NCBI GenBank assembly: GCA_963556495.2 | Contig: OY747702.1 | Span: 16,095,403 to 16,159,402 of the forward strand | DNA length: 64,000 nt | Source of the DNA: Valencia hispanica | Lineage: Eukaryota > Chordata > Actinopteri > Cyprinodontiformes > Valenciidae | Direction: 5' to 3' | Shown here: in pieces, positions 25,101 through 40,100 of the stretch | Layout of the letters: the number at the start of each line of letters is the position of its first letter | Position numbering within the stretch: the first letter of the stretch is position 1 | The notes under the pieces: generated by a model | What the model saw: the letters and a program-made list of their open reading frames with translations, nothing else | What the model was told of the DNA's origin: nothing | The model's database searches: none | Position numbers and translations under genes: made by a program

Positions 25101-28100
25101 AAATGTGCAATGTGCGATGACACTCTTCAATATTATGACGATACAACTCGCGATATATACGAAAATATTTAAGTTTGCAATTTCAAGTTATACAGTTCCT
25201 CTCTCTTTAATGTCAGCATGGGTGTGAAAGCATAGCACATATAAACAAAATTATCGCATTTCAGAGGAGCTTTTGCAATGTGTTTATCGCACACATTGAC
25301 ATTGCGATGACGATGAAAATACGATTATTTTGCAGGCCTAGCCCAGATTATAACAACCGATAAGATTAGCTATCATAACTATGCAGAAGACACTCAGCTC
25401 TACATTACGATATCACCAGGTGACTTTGAACCCATCCAAACCCTAAGTAAATGCATCAAGAAAATCAATGGATGGTTGTGCCATGACTTTCTCCAGCTGA
25501 ACAGAAACAAAACAGAAACATTTACTTTTGGACCTAAAGAGGAACGATCAACAGTCGGCACACAGCTTCAGTTAATCCAGCTAGAAACTACTGATCAGGC
25601 CAGAAATCTAGGTGTAGTAATGGACTCAGACCTGAACCTGCAGGGTCACATAAAGGCAATAACAAGGTCAGCCTTCTATCACCTGAAGAACATTTATAGG
25701 ATTTAAGAACTGATGTTGCAACAGGACCTCCAAAAACTCATACGTTTATCTTTAGTCGGCTTGATTACTGCAACAGCATCTTCACAGGTCTGCCTAAAGT
25801 CAATCAGACAGCTGCAGCTGATCCAGAACCCTGCTGCTTGTAGTCTCACTAGAACCAGGAAAGTAGAACACATCACCCCAGTTCTAAAGTCATTACACTG
25901 GCTCCCTGTAGCTCAGAGAATAGACTTCAAAATACTCCTACTGGTTTATAAATCATTGAATGGCTTAGCACCAAAGTATATTAAAGATCTGCTGTTACTA
26001 TACCAACCCACCAGACCACTCAGGTCCTCTAATTCCAGTTTACTCAACATCCCTAGAATTCGAACCAAACACGGAGAAGCAGCTTTCAGTTTCTATGCTC
26101 CTCTAATCTGAAACAAACTTCGAGAAAACTGCAAAGCTGCTGAAACACTGTTCTTTTAAATCACGGCTAAAAACCCATCTGTTTAGAGTTGCCTTTGAGT
26201 AATATTTTCATGTATCATGTTTTGTGTGTGCTACATGTTTTATTGACGTTTTTACATTAAATATCCTCTGTGTGTTTTATGCAATATTGACGTTTTTATT
26301 TTACCCCTTAATCATGTAAAGCACCTTGAATTACCTTGTTGTTGAAAGAGTGCTATACAAATAAAATTGCCTTGCCTTTTAACTTCACCCTGTTTAAATT
26401 AATTCGAAGCTGGAGCTCTTCCAGGCATTGTTAAACAGCAGTGAACAAAAACCGGACCTATTGTTGATAATGGACTGCTCTTCATTTGCGTTAAAAATGA
26501 ACTGAAGGCTTCTAGTCCTACCCTAACCCAGACCACAACAGGAAATCCTTCCTTCCCATAGCCATCAGAATCTTCAACAACTCTGAAGAAACTTAATGAC
26601 ACTTCAATTATATTACCGGTAGATTAGATAATGGCCAAGAGGGGAAATTATTTTTGTCCTGTGCTCACATAGTTGTACATATTAGACTGAAATTTTTTTT
26701 AATAAATAATAATAGCAATAATAATTTAAGAAACATGTTGAATGTCACTGTTGAACAGTCTTATGGCTGCAGGAACAGACGATCTTCAGAACCTCTCAGT
26801 CCTGCATCTCCGAGAGATCAACCTTTCACTGCATCTGCTTCTCTGGCTGGTCAGGACATCATAGATGGGGTGTTTAGTATTAGCCAGAATGCCCTGCAGC
26901 TTCTTCCACATCTGCCTCTCCACCATAATTCTTACAGGCTCCAGCTCCCGACCCAGCGCAGAACTGGCCTTTTTGACCAGTTTGTCCAGACGTCCGCAGT
27001 GCTGCTTCCCCAGCAGACAACAGCATACAGAAGCACACTTCCGATGACGGTGTGGTAGTGGTATGACTCTGCAGCATGTCACTGCAAACATAGAAGGACC
27101 GTAGCCGCTTGAGGAAGAAAAGGAGACTCTGTCCCTTGCTGTATTGCTGTGTCTGTGTTGGTGCTCCACCCCAGTTTCTGGTCCAGAACCACCCCCAGGT
27201 ATCTCAAATTCAATTCAAATTCAAAAACACTTTATTGATCCCAGAGGGAAATTAACTGTTGGTATAGCTCATATAATTAATTCTTTAAGGAGTTGTTGTA
27301 GATGATGATGGCTGTGGTCAGGAAGAATTTCCTGTAGCGGTCTGTATTGCAACGAAACTGGGGAGGCCGCCGACTGAAGTCGCTCTGTTGTTGTATGACA
27401 GTATCATGAAGAGGATGCTCAGGGTTGAGGAGTTAAAAACAAACCCCAAAAAAAAAAAATCATTTTGCCTTTTAAAAAAAATTTATTTTATTATTATTTT
27501 GTAGCCCAAGACTACTTTCAACTGGACAGTTTCGACCCCTGTAGCAAAATGTTGACCTCTGTCATAAGCATCCTAGCCGATAGATTTTGCCAGGTTGTTT
27601 GTGCAGCCTGGTTGTGTGCAGGAGCCTCTTGCAGGCAGGGAGCGAGACCAGCTTTGAATCTCCAGCTTTATGCGTTTCTGTCAGGTCCAACTTTGCTCTC
27701 TGACCACATTAGAGGCTAGTAGCCGAAAGCCAAACTAACAGCACTGACTTAGTCCTTTACATGAGTGATGTTTGTCAGCATTGTGTTTGAACAGAATCAG
27801 GATTTTCTTTAAAAGGAACTTGGTGATGTATTGAAAGCACCCACAATTACAAATAAAGTCTTAACAGGCACATTTTTAATAAATGTTTTAGATTTTGCTA
27901 TCTGAGCACTTAAGCTTGAGTTACATGTGGAAAAAGAGTAACTTTAATAGAAATGCAACCATAACTGAATACAGTTTGTGGATAAAGAACGAGAGAGAAT
28001 TAAATGGATGAAAATAAGATGGCAAAGGCCAGGTTGCAAAAGCTAGGACGACACAATTTGTAAACAGATTGGTGAATTACATTTTTTTTTAACCTTTATT

Positions 28101-31100
28101 TCATAACCAAACTAGTTCATTCTAGGCCAATGAATCTAGCCCAGAAAACCAACTACAAACATAAATTAATTACATTTATATCACTTGTGTGAATGTCATT
28201 AAAATTAGCTCTCATTCTGGATGTTGTGTTAGGTTGTTGCTGGATTTCTTTCAGATTCCTCAAAGCCATGACTTCCAGCTGCTGTTTATCTGATGGGGGC
28301 AGCTTTTTGGACCTGGCATTTAATGCTCAGCTCTCTCATTTTTAGGCATCAAGTGAAGTACGTGCAATAAAATCAGCTAAATAAATTACCAGGAGTCTAA
28401 AGAAAACTGTAATAGACCGTTCAAAAATACAGCTGGATCGCTGATCTACTGATCAAGATTGCTTTAAAAAGTTAATAAAAAAGCCAGGCTGTTTAAAAGG
28501 CAAAATATAAAGAAACTAGGGGGTTGTTGAACGGCTTTACGTGCATCCTTATTCTGCCATTAATCCAAAGTCAGGTCCAAACTAACAGGAAGAATATATA
28601 TCCAGCCATGTCTGATAGTCCATCCTTTGGAACCTAGAAGTGTTCCTACCACATAGGACATGGAAGTGTACCCAACTGCTAGGTCTACCCTCAAGTCCCC
28701 TCCTTCCTAAATAACACAGTCAGGAGGGCATCATGTTTCGATCCCAGTATTAATTCAGGTTAAAATAGCCAGCATTAAAAAGCTCAGCTTCCAATCTGAG
28801 CTGCTAAATTTATTGCATGAAAACAAAAAAAATTACTAATTTGGGTTTTTTAACATCAGGGTCAGGGGCCAAAGTCATTTTATCTAAAGGGTATAGGCTC
28901 AGGTACTCCTGTAAATTAACAAGCATAACACAACCACAGAGAGAACATGGATGTAATTTCAATCTGTGATGTAAAATACAATCTGTGAAGATGGGAAGAT
29001 TGTCTCCACAATGTGTCCAAACAAATGGTTCTTTAAATCCTTAACTCTGACTCATCTAAAAGACACTAGGCTTGAAATCTCCCAGTTCTTATTGTACAAT
29101 TGTCATTTGTTCTTCCTTTTGTGTTGCCATTTGGGTCTCTGCAGCATCAAGAAACACTCCAAACATGAATTTTGATACCTTGAGGGAAACATCAGGGCAG
29201 TGTTCAGGTGCTGGGAGGCCGGCCATGTAGGAGACTGTAGGAAAGACGTCCACCAGCTCCACCATGTTTCGGATTACTCTGCCATCTGAGAGCGAGAAAG
29301 AACCCTGGAGTTAAGGTTTTATCCATCTACAGCCAGCACACACATGGAAGGTACCCCAAAAACGTGGTTTATTTAATGTACTTATATTTCATCATGATTG
29401 CACCACTTTTACTTGGAAGAAAAAAAAAAAAACCATATCTTTAGGCAAAGTATCAAAGAGTATTCCTGTCTAAATACATTTCTTTCAAGCTCCCAGTGTA
29501 CATTGAAGACTTCATTAAAAGTTGAATGGCTACATTAGAAAATCTTTTAACAAGCTTTATGAGAGCATTTAAAAACCCACAAGTTTTCTTTTAATATGCA
29601 CAGAGTAGGATTTTATGGTATTATAAAAGGGTTTGTCAGCAGAGGATCCTTACTCGTGAAGCTGTGCTCTGGTTGGCTTAAAACATCAATAAAGGGGAAA
29701 GTAGATTCTCCTGGCAAGTTATAGGCGGTAGTCACACCAGGGACAAACATGATGAAGGGAACACGAGTTGCTACATCAAAATTGGAGTATTTAGCCCACT
29801 CGCCATGTTCGCCTAATGACCAACCTGTTTTAAGATGAAGAAAACAGAAGTTTTCTGATTAGAAACACTGATTAATACAACAGAAAACAGATAAATCAAC
29901 ATATATTACAATGGGAAATTGTTTTTTTTTTCTCATGTCATTTTTCACATTAACAACGATTACATTAGTTTAGCTTTGGAAAGAAAGAAGAAAAAAAACT
30001 TAGGAGAAATTTAAAACAGAAGAAGGGAATTAAGGCAAACAAAGAGCTCCAGTTTAACGTCATAGCAAATTTGCTGGCACAACACTGCCATCTGGTGGCC
30101 AACGTGAACTAAAGCAAGTCCTTCTTGAGTTGTTCATCTTAAAAACACAGGAACGGATCAATTTATTGGCATTGCTAATAAAGATGTGTATAAAATTTTA
30201 ATAAAGTAGAATAATTTCGCACTTATTTAATAGAGAACAACAAAAAAATGCATTAAGAAATCATTTAAACAAAATCCCCCATGGCTCAGTTATTGACACT
30301 CATTCCTTTTAAATGAATGTAACTAGCATTTTTAAAATCTATTCTTTACCTTTTAACTTTCTGGGAGCTTTAATTAGTAAAAGCAATGACCTCATTTTTG
30401 CCTGGATGGCAGGGGCCATTTTAAATGGTACTGTGCTTTGAACAGAAGGGATGAAGATTATGGTTTTCAGGAGCAATAGATGAATATGTGGAGTAGCACC
30501 TCATGCCCACTGTTAAGTATGGTGGAGGATCCATGATGTTGTGGGTCTGATTCCCTTCTAAAGGACCTGGGTTCTTCGTTAAGAGTAAAGGACTTCATGA
30601 GTACATTAAGATACTTGATTTAAAATAAAAATCTGGTGGACTCTACCAGTAAACTGCAACTGGTTCGCCATTGGGTCTTATAGCAGGAAAGTTGAAAACA
30701 TGTGGTCAATTCAACAGAGAGATGGCACAAACACAATCTTAGCTAGGTCTTCAGACCTAAATTTTAGGAACCAGGACATCTGGATGATCTAGAGAGAATG
30801 TGCCAAGACAAATCATCATAGATCCCTCTCTTAGTAAGCTCCAGCCTTTTAAAAAGTCATCAAAAACTAGACAGCTATCACTGCAATAAAAGGTTATTTT
30901 CAGGGTTTCTACACATCTTTACTGGGTCTACCAATAAAGTTGTATACATCTGTATTCAGGAAACATTTTAAACTCCAGGTAAAAAGGAAAAAAAGAGAAG
31001 AGCTAAAACCAGGCCATCAAAGTCTTCTAACCATGATCAGAGGTAAAAACCACCATTGTGCTGTCAGTCAACCCGAGAGCATCAAGAGCACTGAGAAGCC

Positions 31101-34100
31101 TCCCAACCTGAGCGTCCATGTAAGAGACAGCAGCATAGTAGTGCTGACGGATGCGCAGCTGGAAGACAGAGAAACACTGTTGTAGTATTCATCTAAAGGA
31201 GGTGGAGCATGCTATTCTTAGAGATTTTAAAGATAAAGGGTTTTTACCTGGAAGTCTTTAGGAATTGGTCCAAAGGGAAAGCTAACATTGAGTTTCTGAA
31301 CGTCCTCCCTCTTTCTCACATCTGTCCAGGGGTTGTAGGCTACAGGAGGAAGGAGCTTGGGAACATCTGGGTCAGGGGCCAAAGTCATTTTATCTAAAGG
31401 GTATAGGCTCAGGTACTCCTGTAAATTAACAAGCATAACACAACCACAGAGAGAACATGGATGTAATTTCAATCTGTGATGTAAAATACAATCTGTGAAG
31501 ATGGGAAGATTGTCTCCACAACGTGTCCAAACAAATGGTTCTTTAAATCCTTAACTCCGACTCATCTAAAGACACTAGGCTTGAAATCTCCCAGTTCTTA
31601 TTGTACAAATGTCAGTTGTTCTTCCTTTTGTGTTGCCATTTGGGTCTCTGCAGCATCAAGAAACACTCCAAACATGATTTAAAACCATCCATCCACCCAT
31701 TTTCTTTCTGTCAGAAATCTTGTGCTTCTACGAGCCGTTTGAAAAAAGTGCCTTATTGTGATGTTACAAATAAATGCCCCTCACCTGTCAAACCCCGCCC
31801 AGCCATTTTAATTTCATGCCAGTCTCATGTGGCATACCCGCAGCCTAGTAACAAGATGGGTGGGCGTGATCTGCAACCACTAATTTGCGTAAAAGTGACA
31901 GAGCCCGCTAACCAGCTCATCCTGAAAGGGACTGAAATTGTCAAGCAGTGAGCTGGTGAGATCGCTTTATGAGAGTGATTTTGTGCAAAGAACATCATTA
32001 ACATGTTTTGTACAGACCATAGACAGATTATTATAACTTGTTTCAAAAGAGGCACCTTTCCTTTCATTCTTGCCCCACCCTTTTCAACCTGCTTGCACAC
32101 GTCTAAATGAAAGGTATACTAAAGACTTTAAAGCATCAGTGCTTTAATTTCTTTGTATGGTACTGCTCGTTACCTACAGAAATCTTGATTTTTCTTCCCT
32201 TGTTTGGGCTCAGTCATTATCCCAAAATGCCATTTTCCTCCCTCCTTCACTTGACTGTTTTTAAAAGCCATTATTTCTTCTCATTTCCCCAACACCACTT
32301 ACAAAGGTTTTGTGTGTCCTTTTGTCTAGGATTTGGGAACATTTGTCCAAAACAACATACTTAAGCAAAACTGCCTCCTCTCACAGGGCAATAACTTCCC
32401 TCTCCCACTCTGCTTTATTTGTGCCAACAACAGACGGCTCATTTAGGGACTGGGAACCAACTGAAATGTTTATAATGAATCTGATTCAGAGTGACTGAAT
32501 CACTGTCTTTGTGGTGTGTATTATACAGACTCTATCAGAACAATGGACTGCAGCCAGTTAAATGCAGCACGTTCGAAATTTTGTAGTCTATTTGTGGACT
32601 CTAAGTTGATGTAGATAAAAAAATGATCATAGTTAGTGGTAGATAGTGGTTGCAAAATGGTTCACATGAATGATTTATGTAAGCTGAGTCGATACGGATT
32701 AGAACCATCTTTCAATGAAATTACAGCTGCAAGTCTCTGGGGTATCGGTCCTCCAGCTTTATGCATGCAGAGACTGAAATGTTTGCTTATTATTCTTTTT
32801 TTCTTAAAAAGCCAAAACTCAAATTAAACATAGATCTGTGATCTGCCATAGATTCTGATTTGAATTTTGGTATGGATTTAGATTAGGTCATTCATACACA
32901 TGACTATTCTTCAGTCATTGTTGCTCTGGCCATATGTTCAGGATTGTTGTCCTGCTGGAAGGTGAACCTTCACTCCAGTTTGCAGCATCAAACAGGTTTA
33001 TTTCTAGCATTGCCCCACATTTAGCTCCATCCATTTTTTCATCCCTGACCAGCTCTCCTTGACCCTGCTGAAAAAAAGCATCCCCGGGGGAAGTTTCAAT
33101 GTGGGGAGTGGTTTTCTTAAATGTTGAATCTGCAAAACAAGCTACCTTCAAACATTTTTTTCATGCCTCTTCACAACGTTCTAACATAGTATAGTTATAA
33201 ATAAAGTGGTTCTGTCGCATTTGTCTAAAAACATTGCCAATAACATGGCTCAGTCCGAAACCAACGATTGGACCATCTGGTTGTCTGTCTTACTGCACAA
33301 AAGCACTTCTGCATTTACCTGGCTCCTCCATTCATTATGCACTCCCGCATTTTGCAACAGAACACCCCTGGTGTGAGAGGTTCTCTGCTCAATAATGTCA
33401 GAGGAGAAACAGCCGGTTGCTACCACTTCAACTTTAGCACAACCTACCAGAGTCCCAAAAAGAAAAAAGGCATTTGAAGTCGTGGAAAACAAAGGATTGG
33501 TGACCAAACTGTGACTGGTGTTTTGCGCTCTCCCGTCTAATGTGGCAATGGCAATGAGGGCGTGGCCTGGGGATGATAGCCGACGGGAGGGGTTAGAGTT
33601 CTGTGACTGTTTATGTTGAAAAGCTGGCTTGTTCTGCAGATTCGGGATAGCGGCTTTAAAGTTTGGTTTCATCTGACCAAAACACCTTCCTGCACATGTT
33701 TGCCATGTCCTTTATATGCTTGTGGGAAACTGCAAACAGGAAATCTGATCCACTTCAATGTACACCTGCATTTGTATAGCGCTTTTTAGAGTAAGAGGAC
33801 TCCAAAGCACTTTTCACAACATTCAGTGATTAAACCATCTGTGTTGTAGTCAAGTCACCATCTCTTGAGTCCAAGTCCAACTTGAGTACTCTGTGTTTGA
33901 GTCCAAGTCCAAGTCACATAAGATTAGTCCAAAACAAGTCGCTAGGTCCTACAGGCCAAGTCCAAGCCCCAAAAAGAATCTTCCAGTCCAAGTCAAGTCA
34001 TCATCACCTGATTTTAGATAGATTTTAACCCTAGAATAATGGCAGTCCCACATACTTTCATTTTTTATTTTAATTGTACTCAATACCCCCGCAAATCACC

Positions 34101-37100
34101 AAGAAAAGTCTTAAAATGTACATTTTACTTTAATAAAAATGCAATACCATGGGTTGGCTTGTCAAAATCCTAATGAAATACATTTACAATTGTGGCTACA
34201 ATGCGCAAAGTATGAATAGGGCTATGAAAAAGATTAACATTGAGGTAACAAACCAAAGTATTTGTAAGCTTTTAAGAGTTTCAGCTTTGTTGACACCATA
34301 AAGATCATGCAGGAGAAGCCTCATTTTTTATATGCAGCTACTTTCATCCAACATCTGACAATGCAGTAAACCATTTAATTTGCTACAGACAGCTCTTTTA
34401 CACGATCCGCTGCGTAAAATCAAATTCACGGATGTTCCCGTTTAGCATGTTATTATCACATCAGTCACTTCCAGCTGCTCAACATGATCAAAATCAATGA
34501 CAGCAGCATGTGTTGGTAGATGTTTAAGTGAGGATATGAAATCAGTGAATGCATCAGAAGCTGCTCATTTAAACAAATTCACCAGGAAGCTTGCAGACAG
34601 TCTGTCAGCATGAAACATCTATCAGGTTCATTTCAATAGTCTGATTGATAAGGTACATTTCTATTCGTAGGAATTCAATGTTTTACTAAAGTTGTGTTAT
34701 ATAGACTGTATTAAGAATATTAACTCATGTACCTGAGGGATTCTGAAAGGTATGTGTGGTTTGTGAAAGCCCACAGCCAGGAAGAAAGGAGCTCCATCTC
34801 TGGCCCGACTCTTCAGTAGCCTCACTGCTTCGTCGGTGCTCTCCAAGTCCGGCAGGGTTCCTCCAGGCTGCTCGGTCACATTAACAGCACACAGCAGGTT
34901 GGCGTGGAGCTGACCGTCCTCGCCTTTACACATCTGAAAGTAAGATGTCCACTTATTCACTTCAGCAATAATTTGGTCATGTATCATCTTCCTGGTGCAC
35001 ACCAGGTCCAAATATTCTGAACCAGCTGTTTGTGGGTCCTGCTATGGTCTCAGTCACTGGACAACATCTGGGTGTAAAGCAGCTACACAACGTTTGAGGC
35101 TACAGAACCCAAGGGCTCCAGGTCTGTTGGCACCTTCGCACACTGGAACAGTCATTTCAAGCACATGCCGTCCGTTCCCAACATTATTTTGTACCTCTAA
35201 ACAACCCATTTCGAACACTTGCAACAACCTTTTAACCCAGTGGGTTTTTTTTCTTCTAATTTTAAAACAACTATTTAACTGGGATGCACAATATATTGGC
35301 ATCAACATTAGGATCGGTCAGTGTTAGTCATTTTTTAACATCAGTATCTGTCCGATAAGTAAAACTAGGTGATATTAACAAGCAATGTTTATTTACAGCT
35401 CGTTTCAGTTTGTGCTTCTCGAGGGGGAGGAGAGGGGGAGGCCATGTGGCATTTCTTCGGTCATGTGACAGTGATAGTAATGCAGCACAGGTTTATGGGA
35501 ACTTTGACTAAAGCAGAGAACAATTTCGGTGGTGTGTTGGCTTTTACACAATCAAAACTGTGTAGGTAAAAATATCAAATAAATATTTACTGATAACCGG
35601 TAAATATCGGTTATCGGCCAAGACAGCAGTATTAATCAGACCTATCTGCCCAAATTTTCTTTTCTTTTTTTCTTCTAATGTTATGGACACGGAGACGGAA
35701 AATTAAGGGGAAGAAAGAAAGAAGATGAAGAAGAGAGGTAGGAAACGAAAAGTCATGAGAGGGGGTGAGTTGAAAATACAAGAGAGGAAGGGGAACAAAG
35801 AAAACACAGGAAAACATTAAAGTCTGCCTCCATACCCAAAGGACGGCAGAGAGAGGGGAAAAAACAAAACAAAAACACAAAAAAGGAACATCGACAAAAC
35901 AAACCTAACATCGTGAACTAAGAACTACACAACCACATCACACAAAAATGGATATAAAAATACAACAACAATGTCACAGAAAAACTCATGGTACCGATTA
36001 ATCAAACTCTAGTAATGATAACCTCAATATCTGTAAACACCAGAGACCCCACATCTACAGTGGCTTGCAAAATTATTTCGGCCCCCTTGAATTTTTCCAC
36101 ATTTTGTCACATTACAGCCACAAACATGAATCAATTTCATTGGAATTCCACGTGAAAGACCAAAACAAAGTGGTGTACACGTGAGAAGTGGAACGCAAAT
36201 CATACATGATTCCAAACATTTTTTACAAATAAATAACTGAAAAGTGGGGTGTGCGTAATTATTCAGCCCCCTGAGTCAATACTTTGTAGAACCACCTTTT
36301 GCTGCAATTCCAGCTGCCAGTCTTTTAGGGTATGTCTCTACCAGCTTTGCACATCTACAGACTGAAATTCTTGCCCATTCTTCTTTGCAAAACAGGTCCA
36401 GCTCAGTCAGATTAGATGGACAGCGTTTGTGAACAGCAGCTTTCAGATCTTGCCACAGATTCTCGATTGGATTTAGATCTGGACTTTGACTGGGCCATTC
36501 TACCACATGGATATGTTTTGTTTTAAACCATTCCATTGTTGCCCTGGCTTTATGTTTAGGGTCGTTGTCCTGCTGGAAGGTGAACCTCCGCCCCAGTCTC
36601 AAGTCTTTTGCAGAATCCAAGAGGTTTTCTTCCAAGACTGTCCTGTATTTGGCTCTATCCATCTTCCCATCAACTCTGACCAGCTTCCCTGTCCCTGCTG
36701 AAGAGAAGCACCCCCAGAGCATGATGCTGCCACCACCATATTTGACAGTGGGGATGGTGTGTTCAGGGTGATGTGCAGTGTTAGTTTTCCATATTCTCTC
36801 AGACCCCTGTGTGTGATTCTTTCTAGGTCAACCACTATTTTTTACCTAACACATAGCGTTTTGCATTTTGGCCAAAAAGTTCCATTTTGGTCTCATCTGA
36901 CCAGAGCACCTTCTTCCACATGTTTTCTGTGTCCCCCACATGGCTTGTGGCAAACTGCAAATGGGACTTCTTATGGTTTTCTTTTAACAATGGCTTTCTT
37001 CTTGCCACTCTTCCATAAAGGCCAACTTTGTGCAGTGCATGACTAATAGTTGTCCTATGGACAGATTCCCCCACCTGAGCTGTAGATCTCTGCAGCTCGT

Positions 37101-40100
37101 CCAGAGTCACCATGGGCCTCTTGGCTGCATTTCTGATCAGCGCTCTCCTTGTTTGGCCTGTGAGTTTAGGTGGACGGCCTTGTCTTGGTAGGTTTACAGT
37201 TGTGCCATATTCCTTCCATTTCTGAGTGACCGCTTGAACAGTGCTCCATGGGATGTTCAAGGCTTGGGAAATCGGGTGTGTTCTTTGGACTTCATGGTGT
37301 TGTTGCTCCCAACATTCTCTTAGACAACCTCTGAGGCCGTCACAGGGCAGCTGTATTTGTACTGACATTAGATTACACACAGGTGCACTCTATTTAGTCA
37401 TTAGCACTCATCAGGCAATGTCTATGGGCAACTGACTGCACTCAGACCAAAGGGGGCTGAATAATTACGCACACCCCACTTTTCACTTATTTATTTGTAA
37501 AAAATGTTTGGAATCATGTATGATTTTCGTTCCACTTCTCACGTGTACAACACTTTGTATTGGTCTTTCACGTGGAATTCCAATAAAATTGGATTTATTC
37601 CTCAGGTCCTATTTCATGGGTAAAAAAAATGTTAAGCTGATGTGCCACTCCACAACTAACACAAGCCCGAACGTGTTCCACCATGTTGTGGAGTTGCTAA
37701 TGGTTATCTTCTACTAGCAGAGACTGTTCTGCTCTCTTCTGACTACAAAATCAATACAGCCTTCCCGTCACCGTGGACGGTCGCAAGCCAAGGTGGGCGA
37801 GGCCATGAATACTAATTCTCCCTGTGACGTAGAAGAGACTGGCTTTTTCGGCCTCGCTCGTTTTTGCCGTCCATTTCCTCTCTGTGGCAAATGCAGGCGA
37901 TAGGGGTTGGAGAAAAAGTTCACGTCCAGCATGCATAAGCAACTCAGAGACTGATCGTATTTCTAAAAGAATAAGTATTACACGGTTTTTCAGTGAATGA
38001 CACCTTTAATTAGAAAAGCTTCTTTAAATTGTGTAAATTCTTGTAAACCAAGCAAAAAGCTTTAAAAGGTTCAACGCTTAACTGAACTTTTTAATTCTTA
38101 AGTATTTACATGTTGACTTTACATTTTGGGCCCCTAATGAGTCATTTACCTCTGGTAAATCATATTTCTAAATAAAAAGGACTCATTTCCATTCCATTGC
38201 TGCAGGAAGGAGTTTGTTCCCTCAGGAAGAGCCATGAGGTCAGCAAAACCTTTACTAAAAATCATAGATCGGGAAAACTTCCGGAATACAAAGTGTGGTT
38301 TCTATCTAAAGGTTTGGCATTTGACAGGAAAGGTAACTTTTTTTTAATCCATGTGTCCTGTCTGGCAGTGTGGCACTCAGAATTGGTGTCCGAGTACCAA
38401 GTACAAGCCCAACAGATTTACTTTCACAAGCAGAGCATTACAGCTTTTGCTATAGTACTCCACTTGATATACATGTGTGAAAAATCTTTATTAGAGAGAG
38501 ATTAGAGAGATAGGAAAGGTAATTTCTGCAGTTGTGACGCGTCACCAGCACCTTACGCTAATTTCAACATTCTGATGTCTCATTCGAAGACATTTCAAGT
38601 ATTTTTAATGAAATGTACATGGATGTTAGTTGACAATTTTTGTTTCAAGAAAAAGAAATTGGAATACTAAATCCAGATGTCTGAACTTCAAAAAATGGCT
38701 CTGGAGACGGTTTAGATTTTAACTAGATATTACAGGTGCATCATAAGTATGGATTCAGATGTTAGATTCTCAGGATTTGTTGAAATTACAGCCATACTCT
38801 AAGAAGGGCTACATTTGTTGTGCTCCTTTATATCAAACTTTCACCTTAAGACCTGCAATAACGTAACTTGAACATGTCTGATAAGAGTCCTCCGACTTAA
38901 AGCTGTTCCTGTGTATCTGGGCAGCTCAAAGTTGTCTTGATCACAGCAACAGTCCACAACGTGCATTCTCAGTGCTCAGGCTCTATTTGATAAGAGACAT
39001 GGCAGAGAATAAATTTAGTTTGATCCAAGGGAGTGAGTATGGAGGTGTTGTTAGGCTAAACCTGAACAAGTTCACCATGTACCCTAAAACCTTGACTTGA
39101 CTAGCTAGGATCAGTCTTCAGACGTAAACAAATCTCTGCTCTGTCCGCCATTGCTATAGTTGAAGTCGTAGACTTCCACTATACATCCAAGTTATTTATA
39201 CAGGAATACCACCAGGTTGTGTTGTTGCGGCCCTAATCTTTAGTCTCTAAACTACTGATTGCAAATCCACTGGGAAGATCCTCAAGTTCGCAGACATTAC
39301 TGTGGGTAGTTTCAACTGATAGTCATTTTTATTATAAAACCAAAAATATACAACAGTTTCACCTCCCCCACCAATCTGATAAGCACAACTGAAGAGGGGT
39401 CTGGAGACTGAAGGTGCAACTCCAGCTTTCAAAGAACACCTTCCTCTTATTATCTTTGTAACCCTGACAAAGTTTGGAAAAATGCTTTGGGTCATCATCT
39501 TTCTGTAAAATTAACTTTCAACCCAAAAGTCTTCATCTGTATTGAACAGTGTGCTGCTGGAGGATGGAGTGGTACATTTTACTTTAAACTGTTAAAGGAG
39601 AGTTTTTCCTCTCCACTGTCGCTACATGCTTGCTCAGTATGAGGGATTGCTGTGGTTAGAGTCTGCATCAACTAACTGCCAGTCAATGACTCCATGCAAT
39701 CTGCTGGGATTCCTTACATAGAAAACTAGCTAAAACTTTAAACTGATTGGAATGTTTGTATTGAAATGTCTTTTCTTGTAAAGTTCCTTGAGATGACATC
39801 TGTTGTGAATCGGCGCTGTATAAATTAACTGAATAGAATACTCATACTACTGTCTGCAATGTCTTCATCTTTTAAAATAGTTTAATATTTGCCCCACGAA
39901 CTGCCTGCGAGGCCACAAGTATTGTACTTCCCATTGAATTTTAAAGGCAACCTTTATCGTTTCTGAATGTTTCTGTTTCTCAATAAATTATAGAAATAGA
40001 CCGCCTAGCACAAATGTATCCCTCAAGGTAAACTGAGGAAGATGGTACGTACTAGGTGTCAAAGGATTGCTTTAATCCTATACACATGTGAAACATCCAT

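Noticed and set aside
33250..33672. 140-aa minus-strand frame in IDS intron 5
   Set aside because: No domain or splice context; lies between pieces of a decayed Tc1 copy and is probably part of another insertion.
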